Source: Akkermansiaceae bacterium UBA2381
GTDB lineage: Bacteria > Verrucomicrobiota > Verrucomicrobiia > Verrucomicrobiales > DEV007
Assembly: GCA_002344215.1 (NCBI GenBank)
Contig: DDSV01000002.1
Span: forward strand, 28,253-92,252
Direction of reading: 5' to 3'
Length of the DNA stretch: 64,000 nt
The translations under genes and the position numbers were made by a program. The stretch's first letter is position 1, and each line of letters opens with the position of its first letter. The notes under the pieces are model-generated. The model saw nothing but the letters and a program-made list of their open reading frames with translations, made no database searches and was not told the DNA's origin. Of the stretch, positions 16,074 through 25,002 are shown in pieces.

Positions 16074-17252
16074 ATGAGTGAATCGAAAGAAATTTTTATC
16101 GTCGCCGGAGAGCACTCCGGTGATCTGATTGGTGAAATGTTAGTCAAGGAGCTGCTTGCTCTTTATCCCGGGCTCAAGATCACCGGACTCGGTGGAGAAA
16201 GGATGGAAAGCGCCGGGGCAGAGATCCTCCTGAACCTGGTTCGTGACCTGGCCATTATTGGTGTGGCCGAGGTCATTATCAAGTTCCCCAGTATCTATAA
16301 GGCCTTCTACGGAACCCTGGATTATCTCCGTAAGAACCGTCCGGCCGCCGTGGTTTTCATCGATTATCCGGGCTTCAACCTCCGACTCGCCAAACGGGTG
16401 CGTAAGCTCGGCATTCCTGTCATCTATTACGTCACTCCACAGGTCTGGGCCTGGCATCGCAGCCGGCTCGGCAGGATGAGCCGATGCATCGACATGGCGC
16501 TGGTCATTCTCCCTTTCGAGGAAAAGCTCCTGCGGGACGCCGGTATTCCCGTTCGTTTTGTGGGGACGCCATGGCTCGATCTGATGGTTCTCACCATGAA
16601 CCGAAGTGAAGTCTTCGAGCACTTCGGGTTTGATGGGGAAAAGAAGCTTATCGGCATCCTGCCGGGAAGCCGCAGCCGCGAAGTCGCCACCCATCTTCCG
16701 CTGATGCTCGAGGCGGCTGAAAGAATTCAGGCGGAGCAAAACGATGTCCAGTTCGTCATCGTTCGTGCGTCATCAGTGGATCCAGATCTGATCCAGCGAT
16801 TGGTCGCGGACTCGAATATTCAGGTGAAGGTGGTCGACACCTACCGATATAATGTTCGCAGCGCGATGGATTTTGCCATCGTTGTTTCCGGAACGGCTAC
16901 TCTCGAGACAGGTCTCCTGCTATGCCCGATGATCATCCTTTACAAGATGAACGCCCTGACCTGGTATATCGGCCGGAAAATGATCGAGATTCCGGATGTC
17001 GGTCTGATCAACGTGGTGGCGGGTAAACGCATCGTTCCGGAACTGATCGGACAACACTGCACCACTGCCAACATCGCCGGTGAGACCCTCCGTCTCCTCG
17101 GGAATCCGGAGGAGATGGAGGAAGTCAGAAGCCAGCTACGTAAGGTTCAGGAAGAGATGGGTGGTCCGGGGGCGAGTAAGCGGGCTGCCGGTATCATTCA
17201 TTCGATCGTGAAGCAGTCCCTCGAGATCGGGAAATCAAGCATAACGCCTTGA
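16074..17252 (+). CDS. lpxB: Lipid-A-disaccharide synthase
   Basis: GT19 glycosyltransferase that condenses lipid X with UDP-2,3-diacylglucosamine to form the tetraacyl disaccharide of lipid A. The 392-residue length is typical. Motifs seen: IFIVAGEHSGDLIGEMLV at the start, GLGGERMESAGAEIL, VFIDYPGFNLRLAK, YYVTPQVWAWHRSR, FVGTPWLDLM, ILPGSRSREVATHLPLMLEA and VSGTATLETGLL. It acts at the cytoplasmic side of the inner membrane. Last gene of the LPS operon; the next gene converges from the other strand 46 bases away, with no hairpin terminator obvious between them. Confidence 0.96.
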   Translation: MSESKEIFIVAGEHSGDLIGEMLVKELLALYPGLKITGLGGERMESAGAEILLNLVRDLAIIGVAEVIIKFPSIYKAFYGTLDYLRKNRPAAVVFIDYPGFNLRLAKRVRKLGIPVIYYVTPQVWAWHRSRLGRMSRCIDMALVILPFEEKLLRDAGIPVRFVGTPWLDLMVLTMNRSEVFEHFGFDGEKKLIGILPGSRSREVATHLPLMLEAAERIQAEQNDVQFVIVRASSVDPDLIQRLVADSNIQVKVVDTYRYNVRSAMDFAIVVSGTATLETGLLLCPMIILYKMNALTWYIGRKMIEIPDVGLINVVAGKRIVPELIGQHCTTANIAGETLRLLGNPEEMEEVRSQLRKVQEEMGGPGASKRAAGIIHSIVKQSLEIGKSSITP

Positions 17253-17298
17253 ACGGTCCGGAGACCTTTCTAATGGTTCGCCAATTTTCAGATCGGTA

Positions 17299-19956
17299 TC
17301 ACTTCGCAAACTCGACCCAGTCCACGTTCATAAGTCCTCCCTTGCCGGGATTGATGAAGACCAGGTAGACATCAGTTCGATCTGCAGAAGGCGCTACCGT
17401 GGTCTTAAACTCCTGAAACTTGTCCCAGCCTCCCGTGTTCGGGACCTCGATTGTGCCGAGGAGCGCTCCTTCAGGTGAGCCGGAGCGCAATTCGATTTTG
17501 CCGCCCGCACCTCCCGATGAGGCCAGTACTTTTACCGTTCCAACTTCCCCAAGAGGAATGGAATCAAAACGAACCTTGTGCTCATGAGCGGTCGACCCGA
17601 TGACCTTTCCCTGGATCTTTGGTCCCTGCAGTTCGTCAGCCTTTTCCGCTTCGAGGCGGCGCGTGCGCAGTTTCACCGTCGCCTTGCCCGAGAGCGGGCC
17701 CGCCGGAGTTCGCCCGAGATCGGTAAAGGTGGCTTCGATGATCCCCGTGGCGAGCTTGTTATCTTTGGGAGCAGTGATCTGACCTTCAATCCCGCGGGCC
17801 ACCGTTGGTGTGGCTTTGCCATCGGCGAGACCGTAAATCCATTTCACCATCATGTGCACCTCATCGGCGGTGTGGTTCGCATGCGGTAGCATGGGGAGAG
17901 GACTCCAGACGCCGGTCGATCCTTTGATGACCCGGTCGACGGAAACTTCGATGGCCCCGGGCTGACTTTTATACTTCTTCGCGATGTCCATCAGCGGGGG
18001 GCCGACGAGCTTTTGATCAATGGCGTGACAATTGAAGCAATCTGACTGTTTCATGCGGGAGAGCCCCGGGTCCACGTCGCTGAGTTTTCCATCCGCGGCG
18101 GCCCAGGCGGAGCTGACCAGGGTGCGCACCGAGAATTCCGCCTCGCGGCCGGCGGCGCTTCCGTCTTCGGGATCGCTCACTTCGAGACGGTAGCTGAGCG
18201 GTTCTCCCGGGGTGAAAAAGTCACCGGGCTGAGGCGAGAGGAATTTCACCACCGGCACCGAGTTGCCAACCGTGACGGGTACACTTGCCTTTCCGATGCC
18301 CCCCTTGTCGTCACTCACGAGCAGTTCAAGGCGGAAGTCTCCCGGCTCGGTCAGCGTTATCTTTGCCTCGGCTCCGGTCGCAAGAACCTTGTCTCCGAGA
18401 TGCCATTCGTAGGAAACCGGATCCCCCTCGTGGTCCTTGGATCCGGTCGCGGAGAGCGAAAGCTCAAGTGGTTCGCGTCCGGCGGTCGGCAACACGGTCG
18501 CTTTGGTCACGGGCGCGAGATTGCCGCGCTGGTAACTCATGCGGACGAGGCGGGAATCGGCGTTTGCTCCCCAGGTCTCGCCGTAGTCGAGAAAATAGAG
18601 ACTTCCATCCTTGCCGAAGAAGAAGTCGACGGGACGCTTGATCTGGAAGCGACCGCTCGCGTCGTCATCACCCTGCGCCACACGAGCAGCGGCGGTGAAG
18701 GGCAGGATCTCAAGAAGCTTACCATCATCGTCGAGGCGTGCCCAGTGGATGAACGGACGCTGCCAGTCGTAGAAGAGGAGCATGCCGTCAAAGTGTTCGG
18801 GAAGCCCTCCGGTCTTCTCGAATTCCTTGTTGAAGTGAAATACCGGACCACCGCATGCAGTGCGTCCCCCTTTACCGAGGATGGGGAACTCGAGGGATTC
18901 GCCGCCCGGATAGAAAACGAGGGGTGCCTGAACCGGGGGCAGTTCGGTGAGGCCGGAGTTGTTCGGACTCCGGTTGATCGGCTTACCCTTGTCGTAGATC
19001 GTTCCGGGGGTTTTTGCCGTGAAATCGAAATCAACGTAAACGCGATTGCCGCGCGAGTAGGGCCAACCATAATTCCCGGGTTGGCGGAGTTGATTCACGG
19101 TATCAAAACCGCGGGGGCCCCGCTCCTCCAGATCCTTGCTGGCATCAGGTCCGACATCGCCCACGTAGACGAACCCGGTCTTGGGATCGATGTTGAAACG
19201 CCAGGGATTGCGAAAGCCCATCGCATAGATTTCGGGGCGGGTCTTCGGGGTTCCGGGAGGGAAGAGATTGCCTTCAGGGATGGTGTAGCCGCCCTCGGGG
19301 GTCGGTTTGATCCGAAGGATTTTGCCACGGAGGTCGTTGGTGTTGGCGGAGGATTTCTGTGCGTCCCACGGACTGCGGTCAGTGCGCTCGTCGATGGGAG
19401 CGTAGCCCTCGGAATCCTTGAAGGGGTTCGTGTTGTCGCCGGTCGAGGCATAGAGATTTCCGTCCGGACCGAAACGCAGAGAGCCTGCGTGGTGGCAGCA
19501 TTGTTCCCGTTGCTCGGGCCAGTTGAGCAGATCCTTGCGCGAAGCGGGGTCGATTTTTCCATCTTTCAACGTGAAGCGGCTGATGTACTGACCATCGTAA
19601 TCCGGTGGTGAATGGAGAAAATAGATCCATTGATTCTTCGCAAAGTCAGGATCCAGGGCCATACCGAGGAGGCCGTTTTCCTGGGCGTTGGTCACGGTGA
19701 GAGCTCCAATCTCCGAAGTGAGTTTCGATGTGGGATCGAAGACTTTCACTTTGCCGGCGATCTCGATGAAAAAGATACGACCATCCGGAGCCTCCTGCAT
19801 CGTCATAGGCTGCGGAAGATTCTCCGCAAGAACCTCGAACTGGAACCGGTAATCGGGTGGCGCGGCTTCCTGCGCCGGGCAGGAAAGAGAAAAGAGGGCC
19901 AGGACCGCGGCGGTCGTGAAAACGGGGATTCGGAAGGAGAATAACAAGCGAGGCAT
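17299..19956 (-). CDS. Secreted sugar dehydrogenase-like protein with PKD, CxxCH haem and CBM6-like domains
   Basis: An 885-residue exported protein (signal peptide ending near LSLSCPAQ). Residues about 35-470 are a soluble glucose/sorbosone dehydrogenase-type propeller: AENLPQPMTMQEAPDGRIFF, NGLLGMALDPDF, CCHHAGSLRFGPDGNLYAST, MGFRNPWRFNIDP. Residues about 490-570 are PKD-like (SYEWHLGDKVLATG). Cys640-x-x-Cys643-His644 (CFNCH) starts a c-type haem domain with KLVGPPLMDIAKKYK. The last 130 residues resemble a CBM6 carbohydrate-binding module ending MNVDWVEFA. Probably a periplasmic or surface sugar-oxidising enzyme that passes electrons to its own haem; related PVC proteins have this order. 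Whether PQQ is the cofactor is not shown. Confidence 0.88.
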   Translation of the reverse strand: MPRLLFSFRIPVFTTAAVLALFSLSCPAQEAAPPDYRFQFEVLAENLPQPMTMQEAPDGRIFFIEIAGKVKVFDPTSKLTSEIGALTVTNAQENGLLGMALDPDFAKNQWIYFLHSPPDYDGQYISRFTLKDGKIDPASRKDLLNWPEQREQCCHHAGSLRFGPDGNLYASTGDNTNPFKDSEGYAPIDERTDRSPWDAQKSSANTNDLRGKILRIKPTPEGGYTIPEGNLFPPGTPKTRPEIYAMGFRNPWRFNIDPKTGFVYVGDVGPDASKDLEERGPRGFDTVNQLRQPGNYGWPYSRGNRVYVDFDFTAKTPGTIYDKGKPINRSPNNSGLTELPPVQAPLVFYPGGESLEFPILGKGGRTACGGPVFHFNKEFEKTGGLPEHFDGMLLFYDWQRPFIHWARLDDDGKLLEILPFTAAARVAQGDDDASGRFQIKRPVDFFFGKDGSLYFLDYGETWGANADSRLVRMSYQRGNLAPVTKATVLPTAGREPLELSLSATGSKDHEGDPVSYEWHLGDKVLATGAEAKITLTEPGDFRLELLVSDDKGGIGKASVPVTVGNSVPVVKFLSPQPGDFFTPGEPLSYRLEVSDPEDGSAAGREAEFSVRTLVSSAWAAADGKLSDVDPGLSRMKQSDCFNCHAIDQKLVGPPLMDIAKKYKSQPGAIEVSVDRVIKGSTGVWSPLPMLPHANHTADEVHMMVKWIYGLADGKATPTVARGIEGQITAPKDNKLATGIIEATFTDLGRTPAGPLSGKATVKLRTRRLEAEKADELQGPKIQGKVIGSTAHEHKVRFDSIPLGEVGTVKVLASSGGAGGKIELRSGSPEGALLGTIEVPNTGGWDKFQEFKTTVAPSADRTDVYLVFINPGKGGLMNVDWVEFAK

Positions 19957-20077
19957 AACGGACGCTATTTTACCCCGGCAACACCGCTCGTCCAGCGCCG
20001 GAGACGCGGTATCGATCTCCCATCGCCAGTCGCCGGAACTGCTTTAAATCCCGCTGGATCCTGCAACAGAGGCGAAA

Positions 20078-20413
20078 TCAGTTCGCCAGCGAAGCAGGAA
20101 CTCCCATTTCCGCGAGGTCTTCAGGGGCAAAAAAAGTCCCGAGAGACAAAACCTGCCATTTTCCGTTCCCTCCTTTGAGATAGGCAATGGCAGGATCAGT
20201 TTTTCCCGAAATGGATTTCACGGCGACCCGGGCGAAACCGGGGACGATTTTCTCAATCGTGACAGACGGATCGTCAACACCGGCCTCCTGAAAAACATAA
20301 CGCATCGTGGCCTGGGTAATGGCGTCAGTGTCCTGATCCGCCTGGACGGTTGAGCCGAAAAGCGACATGAAGGCGAGGAGAAGTGAAGCACGGAAAAGGG
20401 GAAATGCGTTCAT
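20078..20413 (-). CDS. Small secreted protein of unknown function
   Basis: 111 residues with a signal peptide (MNAFPLFRASLLLAFMSLFG, cleavage after TVQA). The mature 86 residues are acidic, with a middle segment (VTIEKIVPGFARVAVKS) and GGNGKWQVLSLGTFFAPEDL that resembles small periplasmic proteins built on one sheet and helix. No family name can be given. It ends 85 bases beyond the stop of the DUF1501 gene on the same strand, so it may be the last gene of that transcript, but the 84-base gap also leaves room for its own promoter. Confidence 0.7.
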   Translation of the reverse strand: MNAFPLFRASLLLAFMSLFGSTVQADQDTDAITQATMRYVFQEAGVDDPSVTIEKIVPGFARVAVKSISGKTDPAIAYLKGGNGKWQVLSLGTFFAPEDLAEMGVPASLAN

Positions 20414-20497
20414 GGAGTAATAAAGACTTATCGTATCCGTAAAGGCTGCACGGAATCGATTCGCCCGTCAAGATTTTGACTGATGCTGGCGGAAATT

Positions 20498-21940
20498 TCA
20501 CCCCAGCACTTTTTTAATGACGTGTCCGTGCACATCGGTCAGGCGCATGTCGCGACCACTGAACCGGTAGGTGCTCTTCGTGTGTTCCACCCCGAGAAGG
20601 TGCAGCATGGTGGCATGAAGGTCGAACATTTCAAAGCGGTCCTGAACCGCCTTGTAACCCCATTCGTCGGTTTCTCCGACACTGACGCCGCCTTTCACTC
20701 CTCCGCCCGCCATCCAGACGGTGAAACCAAACGGGTTGTGGTCGCGGCCGTCATCCCCCTGGGCGAAAGGGGTTCGCCCGAACTCGCCCGCCCAGACGAC
20801 GAGCGTGGATTCGAGAAGCCCGGTGCGCTTGAGGTCTTTGATCAGGGCGGCGATGGGCTGGTCCACGGTTTGGCAGTTCTTGGTATGGCCGTCGAAAAGT
20901 TTGCCGTGCTGGTCCCAGCGATCCCCGTTTCCGTTTGGACAGGTTAGCTCGATAAAACGCACCCCTCTCTCAACCAGTCGCCTGGCGAGGAGACACTGGA
21001 GTCCGAAGGTTTGTGTGTTCTTGTAATCGGCCTCAAGTCCGTAGAGCTTCTTTACCGATTCCGGTTCCCCTCGAAGATCCATGAGTTCAGGGACGGAACT
21101 CTGCATGCGAAAGGCGGTCTCGTAGTTCTGGATGGCTCCTTCGATTTCGGAATCGTATCCGCTCGCGTCGAGAATCGAACGGTCGAGTTGGTCGATGAGT
21201 TTCAGTTTGTTCACCTGCAATTCCGGATTCGACTCCTGCGGCCGGATGTTGGCGATGGGTTGGTCGCGCGGGAGGAAGATCGATCCCTGATAGGCGGCGG
21301 GAAGAAAGCCGGATCCAAAGCAGTCCAGGCCGCCCGGGGGAATGAGTCCGCCGTTGAGGACGACGAAACCGGGCAGATTCTGATTCATGGTTCCGAGACC
21401 GTATCCGAACCACGCGCCCATACTGGGACGTCCCTGCAGACCACTGCCGGTATGAAGGAAATAATTCGCCGAGGTGTGCTCGGAGAATTTCGAAGTCATC
21501 GATTTGATGAAGGCGAGTTCATCAATCACTTCGGGGTCGGCCAGATAGGGAAACAGATCACTCACCCAGGCACCGCTCTCGCCGCGTTGTTTGAAGGCCC
21601 ACTGGCTCTTGAGGACTTTGCCCACATTGTCGAACTGGGTCGGCGCAAGCTCGCCGATGACCTCGCGGGGATCGCGACCGTGGTATTTTTCGAGGAGCGG
21701 TTTGTAATCGAAGGTGTCGACCTGGGAGGGGCCGCCGTCCATGTAGAGGAAGATGACGTTGCGGGCCTTCGCGGAAAAATGGGGAACACGCGGTGCGAGA
21801 GGATTGTTAGTGCGGACTGTCCCCGCCTGTGCCTCCTCATGTAAAAGTGCCTGCATCGCAACTCCGCCAAATCCCATGGCACAGCGACGCAGCATGTCGC
21901 GACGGGAGAGTTGGCGGGGATGGAACTGGTGGCAGTGCAT
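20498..21940 (-). CDS. DUF1501 family secreted protein (first copy)
   Basis: A 480-residue member of the DUF1501 family, which has an alkaline phosphatase/sulfatase-like fold and is very common in Planctomycetes and Verrucomicrobia. The N-terminus has a twin-arginine-like signal (LSRRDMLRRCAMGFGGVAMQ). Family landmarks: KARNVIFLYMDGGPSQVDTFDYKP, SDLFPYLA, HTGSGLQGRPSMGAWFGYGL, RGVRFIELTCPNGNGDRWDQHG, LVVWAGEFGRTPFAQG and DGRDHNPFGFTVWMAGGGVKGG. No biochemical role is established. It lies 39 bases after a DUF1549/DUF1553 gene and is surely co-transcribed; the pair is a conserved unit. The Arg-rich N-terminus suggests export folded, perhaps with a metal bound. Confidence 0.9.
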   Translation of the reverse strand: MHCHQFHPRQLSRRDMLRRCAMGFGGVAMQALLHEEAQAGTVRTNNPLAPRVPHFSAKARNVIFLYMDGGPSQVDTFDYKPLLEKYHGRDPREVIGELAPTQFDNVGKVLKSQWAFKQRGESGAWVSDLFPYLADPEVIDELAFIKSMTSKFSEHTSANYFLHTGSGLQGRPSMGAWFGYGLGTMNQNLPGFVVLNGGLIPPGGLDCFGSGFLPAAYQGSIFLPRDQPIANIRPQESNPELQVNKLKLIDQLDRSILDASGYDSEIEGAIQNYETAFRMQSSVPELMDLRGEPESVKKLYGLEADYKNTQTFGLQCLLARRLVERGVRFIELTCPNGNGDRWDQHGKLFDGHTKNCQTVDQPIAALIKDLKRTGLLESTLVVWAGEFGRTPFAQGDDGRDHNPFGFTVWMAGGGVKGGVSVGETDEWGYKAVQDRFEMFDLHATMLHLLGVEHTKSTYRFSGRDMRLTDVHGHVIKKVLG

Positions 21941-21979
21941 GGGGAGGGGGCGGTGGGGCTAGCGTGCCGATTGCCGGAG

Positions 21980-24841
21980 TTAACGCAGGTAGATGAAATC
22001 TTTCTGATTGAGGAGGACGTGGGCAAGGTCGGCCCAGGCGCGGGAGTCGCTCGCTCCGTAGACCGTGGCCTGGTTCTTGAGAAAAGTGGCGAGAGCGGCG
22101 GTGGTTTCCGCATCAGGAACGCGGGAGGTCACGGCCTCGTACATGCGGGCAATGCGGGTGCTCTCCTCAAGGCCGGTGTCGGCGAGGATACGGTCGGCCC
22201 ACCTTTTTCCCTGATCGATGACAAAGGGGTCGTTCATGAGCGCAAGGGCCTGCGCGGGGACATTGGAAGCCCCCCGATTGCCTTTGGGGCCGAAGGGATT
22301 CGGCATGTCGAAAGTCATCAGGAAGGGGGACAGGAAATTGCGGTAGATAGAGCCGTAAATGGTGCGCCGTCCTCCGCCATCGAGCGGTCCGCTTTCCCTT
22401 GCCCCCCGCCCGCTCATGAAGTCAGTCCGATGGGTGGGAATGGACGGTCCGTAAAGAGTGGCGTCGAGAGAGCCAGAGACGGCGAGGATTCCGTCGCGAA
22501 TCGCCTCGGCCGGGAGGCGGCGTACCGGCATGCGGTGCAGGAGGGCATTCGTCGGATCGGCGGTGGAGAGAATAGTTAGGTCAATGTCAGGATGCGGGAC
22601 GCTGGCCTGGGCATAGGTCTGCGAGAGAACGATCTGCCGTATCGTGTGTTTGAGAGACCATCCGTTTTTGACAAGGTCGCCCGCGAGCCAGTCGAGAAGT
22701 TCGGGATGCGTGGGCAACTGTCCCATGGGTCCGAAATCGTCGACACTCGCCACGATGCCGTGACCGATGAGGTGATGCCAGAGGCGGTTCACGATGACGC
22801 GGGAGGTGAGTGGATTATTCGGGGAAACCGTTTCCCCGGCGAGGGTAAGGCGGTTGCCTTCTTTTGCGCCGAGAGCTTCGAGGAAACGCAGCGGCACTTC
22901 TCCGCCGAGGCTTCGATGGCTGCCTCGCACATAGATGTTGCCCCGTTCCGGCGTGCCTTCCGCCATGGTGAGGGAGAATCGTTCCGGTGGAAGAGAGGCG
23001 GCGAGGCGGCGTCCTTCGGCAAGAAGATCCTCCACCTCTTTTGAAATCGTTGTGGAAGGGTTCCCTGAGGTTTTGTCCTGATCGACGGTTCCGGCTTCTT
23101 TCGAAAAGCGGATCTCGTCGATTTCATAATATCCGGGACCCGGATCAACAAACTCGAGATAGGCCCGATGCCCCCGATATTTGGTAAGGTCCCCGTCGAA
23201 CCGCATCCAGGTGAAGGCACCTTTGGTGTCGGGTTCCTTGTGGACGGTCCCACGGAAGAGGAGGGGCTGGTGCACCGCCATGTGATAGTTGTCGATGACG
23301 ACACGCATCATCCCGCCGCGGGCGCGAAGCCGGACGTGGATTTCGTCACCTTCTATCGTGAAGGTAGGCGAGCGAAGGGCGCCGCTGTGGGCCTCGCCGA
23401 GTCGGATGCTGGAGACGGTGCCCGGAGTGGTATAAAGGGCGCCCTCTTCAAGGGTGAATCCAGCGCCAGTCCCGGTGGGAGCGAACGCTTCGCCGACAAT
23501 CGACCAGCCCGGTGGAAGGTCCCCGTTTTCGAAGTTGGCAAAGAGCCCGGCGACGGGGTTTTTTTCGAATGGAGGAACGGGCGAACGTGCCGGGAGACTT
23601 GCGTCCGCTTTGGTGAGAATTTCCCGCTGCCGCGCCGCCGCCGCTGCCCTCTTTCCGCCCGGGTCCATCGATCGCTCGGTTCTTGCGCTGCTGTGGAGGT
23701 ATCCGGTGAGGGCGTAGTAGTCGGCGGTTGAAATGGCGTCGAATTTGTGGTCGTGACAACGGGCGCACGACACGGTGAGCCCGAGGAAAGCCTTGCTGTA
23801 GACGTCGATCTGATTCGACATGTGGTCGGCCTCGTTCGCAAGAACATCAGTCGGGGCATGAGTTGCTTCGTTGAGAAACCAGAAGCCGGTTCCGAGGACG
23901 GACTCGTTGAAATTCTCCGCCTCGTTGATTCGGGGTTTCGCGATCAAATCTCCGGCGATGTGCTCCCTGGCAAACTGGTCGAAGGGAAGATCCTCATTAA
24001 AGGCACGGATCAGATAGTCGCGGTATTCATGGGCAAAGTGAATGGGGTAATCGAACTCATGACCATAGGTCTCGGCATAACGAACGAGGTCCATCCAGTG
24101 GCGCGCCCATTTTTCCCCGTAGTGCGGAGAGGCGAGAAGTTCATCAACGACTTTCTCCCGACGCTCCGTTGAAGTGTCATCAAGGAAGCGATCGATCTCT
24201 GCCAGCGAAGGAGGTAATCCGGTGAGATCGAAGTAAACACGGCGAAGCCAGGTTCGGTCATCGGCAGGCCCGGCGGGACGGAGTCCGGCTTCCTCGAGAC
24301 GATGAAGGATAAAATGATCGATCGGTGAGCGGGGCCAGTCTTTCATCCTTACCCCGGGAATGACCGGATCGGTGATAGGTTTCCAGCACCAGTGTTGTTC
24401 GCGTCGCTTTTCGAGATCGAAGGCCTCGGGGGCGGATTTGCCTCCGGCAAGAGGGACAGGCTCTTCGGGCCATGGTGCGCCGGCTTTGATCCAGAGGCGG
24501 AAATCATCCACGATGGCCGGAGCGAGCTTTTCCTTCGGCGGCATTTGCAGGTCCCGGTTCGAGTAGCTCATCGCCTCGACGAGGAGGCTTTCCTCCGGTT
24601 TACCCGCGACGACCGACGGTCCCGTTTCTCCGCCGGCGATGAGATGCTCGAGGTGGTCGACCTGCAGCGCTCCTTTGAGCTTATCTGCGTCGGCGCTGTG
24701 GCAGGAGTAACATTTTTCCGCGAGGACAGGGCGAATCTTTTCCTCAAAAAACCTGAGACCCTCGTCCGGTGTCGCGAACTCCGCCTGTGCTGCACCAACG
24801 AAGGCAAACAGAGACGCAAAAATTTTGAGGCCGCGAGTCAT
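21980..24841 (-). CDS. DUF1549/DUF1553 protein with N-terminal CxxCH haem motif (first copy)
   Basis: A 953-residue exported protein of the PSCyt1/PSCyt2/PSD1 type. The open frame reaches 25009, but the signal peptide MTRGLKIFASLFAFVGAAQA fixes the start at 24841. Order: planctomycete cytochrome-c-like domain with Cys44-x-x-Cys47-His48 (CYSCH) and LQMPPKEKLAP; DUF1549 (SPIDHFILHRLEEAGLRPAG, DLTGLPPSLAEIDRFL); a central beta-rich module about residues 400-600, probably carbohydrate-binding; DUF1553 at the end (NRLWHHLIGHGIVASVDDFG, LNQKDFIYLR). A second CxxCH (CARCHDHKFDA) lies within DUF1549. Likely a periplasmic redox protein tied to polysaccharide use; activity unproven. It is divergent from an AraC regulator. 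Confidence 0.92.
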   Translation of the reverse strand: MTRGLKIFASLFAFVGAAQAEFATPDEGLRFFEEKIRPVLAEKCYSCHSADADKLKGALQVDHLEHLIAGGETGPSVVAGKPEESLLVEAMSYSNRDLQMPPKEKLAPAIVDDFRLWIKAGAPWPEEPVPLAGGKSAPEAFDLEKRREQHWCWKPITDPVIPGVRMKDWPRSPIDHFILHRLEEAGLRPAGPADDRTWLRRVYFDLTGLPPSLAEIDRFLDDTSTERREKVVDELLASPHYGEKWARHWMDLVRYAETYGHEFDYPIHFAHEYRDYLIRAFNEDLPFDQFAREHIAGDLIAKPRINEAENFNESVLGTGFWFLNEATHAPTDVLANEADHMSNQIDVYSKAFLGLTVSCARCHDHKFDAISTADYYALTGYLHSSARTERSMDPGGKRAAAAARQREILTKADASLPARSPVPPFEKNPVAGLFANFENGDLPPGWSIVGEAFAPTGTGAGFTLEEGALYTTPGTVSSIRLGEAHSGALRSPTFTIEGDEIHVRLRARGGMMRVVIDNYHMAVHQPLLFRGTVHKEPDTKGAFTWMRFDGDLTKYRGHRAYLEFVDPGPGYYEIDEIRFSKEAGTVDQDKTSGNPSTTISKEVEDLLAEGRRLAASLPPERFSLTMAEGTPERGNIYVRGSHRSLGGEVPLRFLEALGAKEGNRLTLAGETVSPNNPLTSRVIVNRLWHHLIGHGIVASVDDFGPMGQLPTHPELLDWLAGDLVKNGWSLKHTIRQIVLSQTYAQASVPHPDIDLTILSTADPTNALLHRMPVRRLPAEAIRDGILAVSGSLDATLYGPSIPTHRTDFMSGRGARESGPLDGGGRRTIYGSIYRNFLSPFLMTFDMPNPFGPKGNRGASNVPAQALALMNDPFVIDQGKRWADRILADTGLEESTRIARMYEAVTSRVPDAETTAALATFLKNQATVYGASDSRAWADLAHVLLNQKDFIYLR

Positions 24842-24875
24842 GGAATCGGAAAGTGGGGGAGACCGGAAGAACCTA

Positions 24876-24894
24876 CGAAACGTCCTCCGTTTCG
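24876..24894. promoter_or_regulatory. Inverted repeat in divergent promoter region
   Basis: Seven-base arms CGAAACG (24876-24882) and CGTTTCG (24888-24894) around a five-base centre, in the 161-base space between the DUF1549/1553 gene and the AraC regulator. It is a plausible operator by position and symmetry; no regulator is proven. Confidence 0.35.
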
Positions 24895-24963
24895 GTCGAT
24901 CCCACAAATCGCTTTGAGACACAAACTGATACGATTGTTGCAAAATTGTCGCCGGAAATCCAA

Positions 24964-24981
24964 ATTTCAGGTAGATTTCAG
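24964..24981 (+). promoter_or_regulatory. Direct repeat ATTTCAG with 11-base period, candidate AraC-type operator
   Basis: Two identical heptamers ATTTCAG start at 24964 and 24975, one helical turn apart, 22 bases before the AraC-family start. AraC-family proteins have two helix-turn-helix units that bind adjacent major grooves, so direct repeats of this period are a common site type. It could mediate autoregulation or control of the divergent DUF1549/1553-DUF1501 operon. Confidence 0.35.
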
Positions 24982-25002
24982 CCCACTTCACGCGATTCCG
25001 CC

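Noticed and set aside
18400..19611. A 403-codon plus-strand frame
   Set aside because: Antisense to the sugar dehydrogenase-like haem gene.
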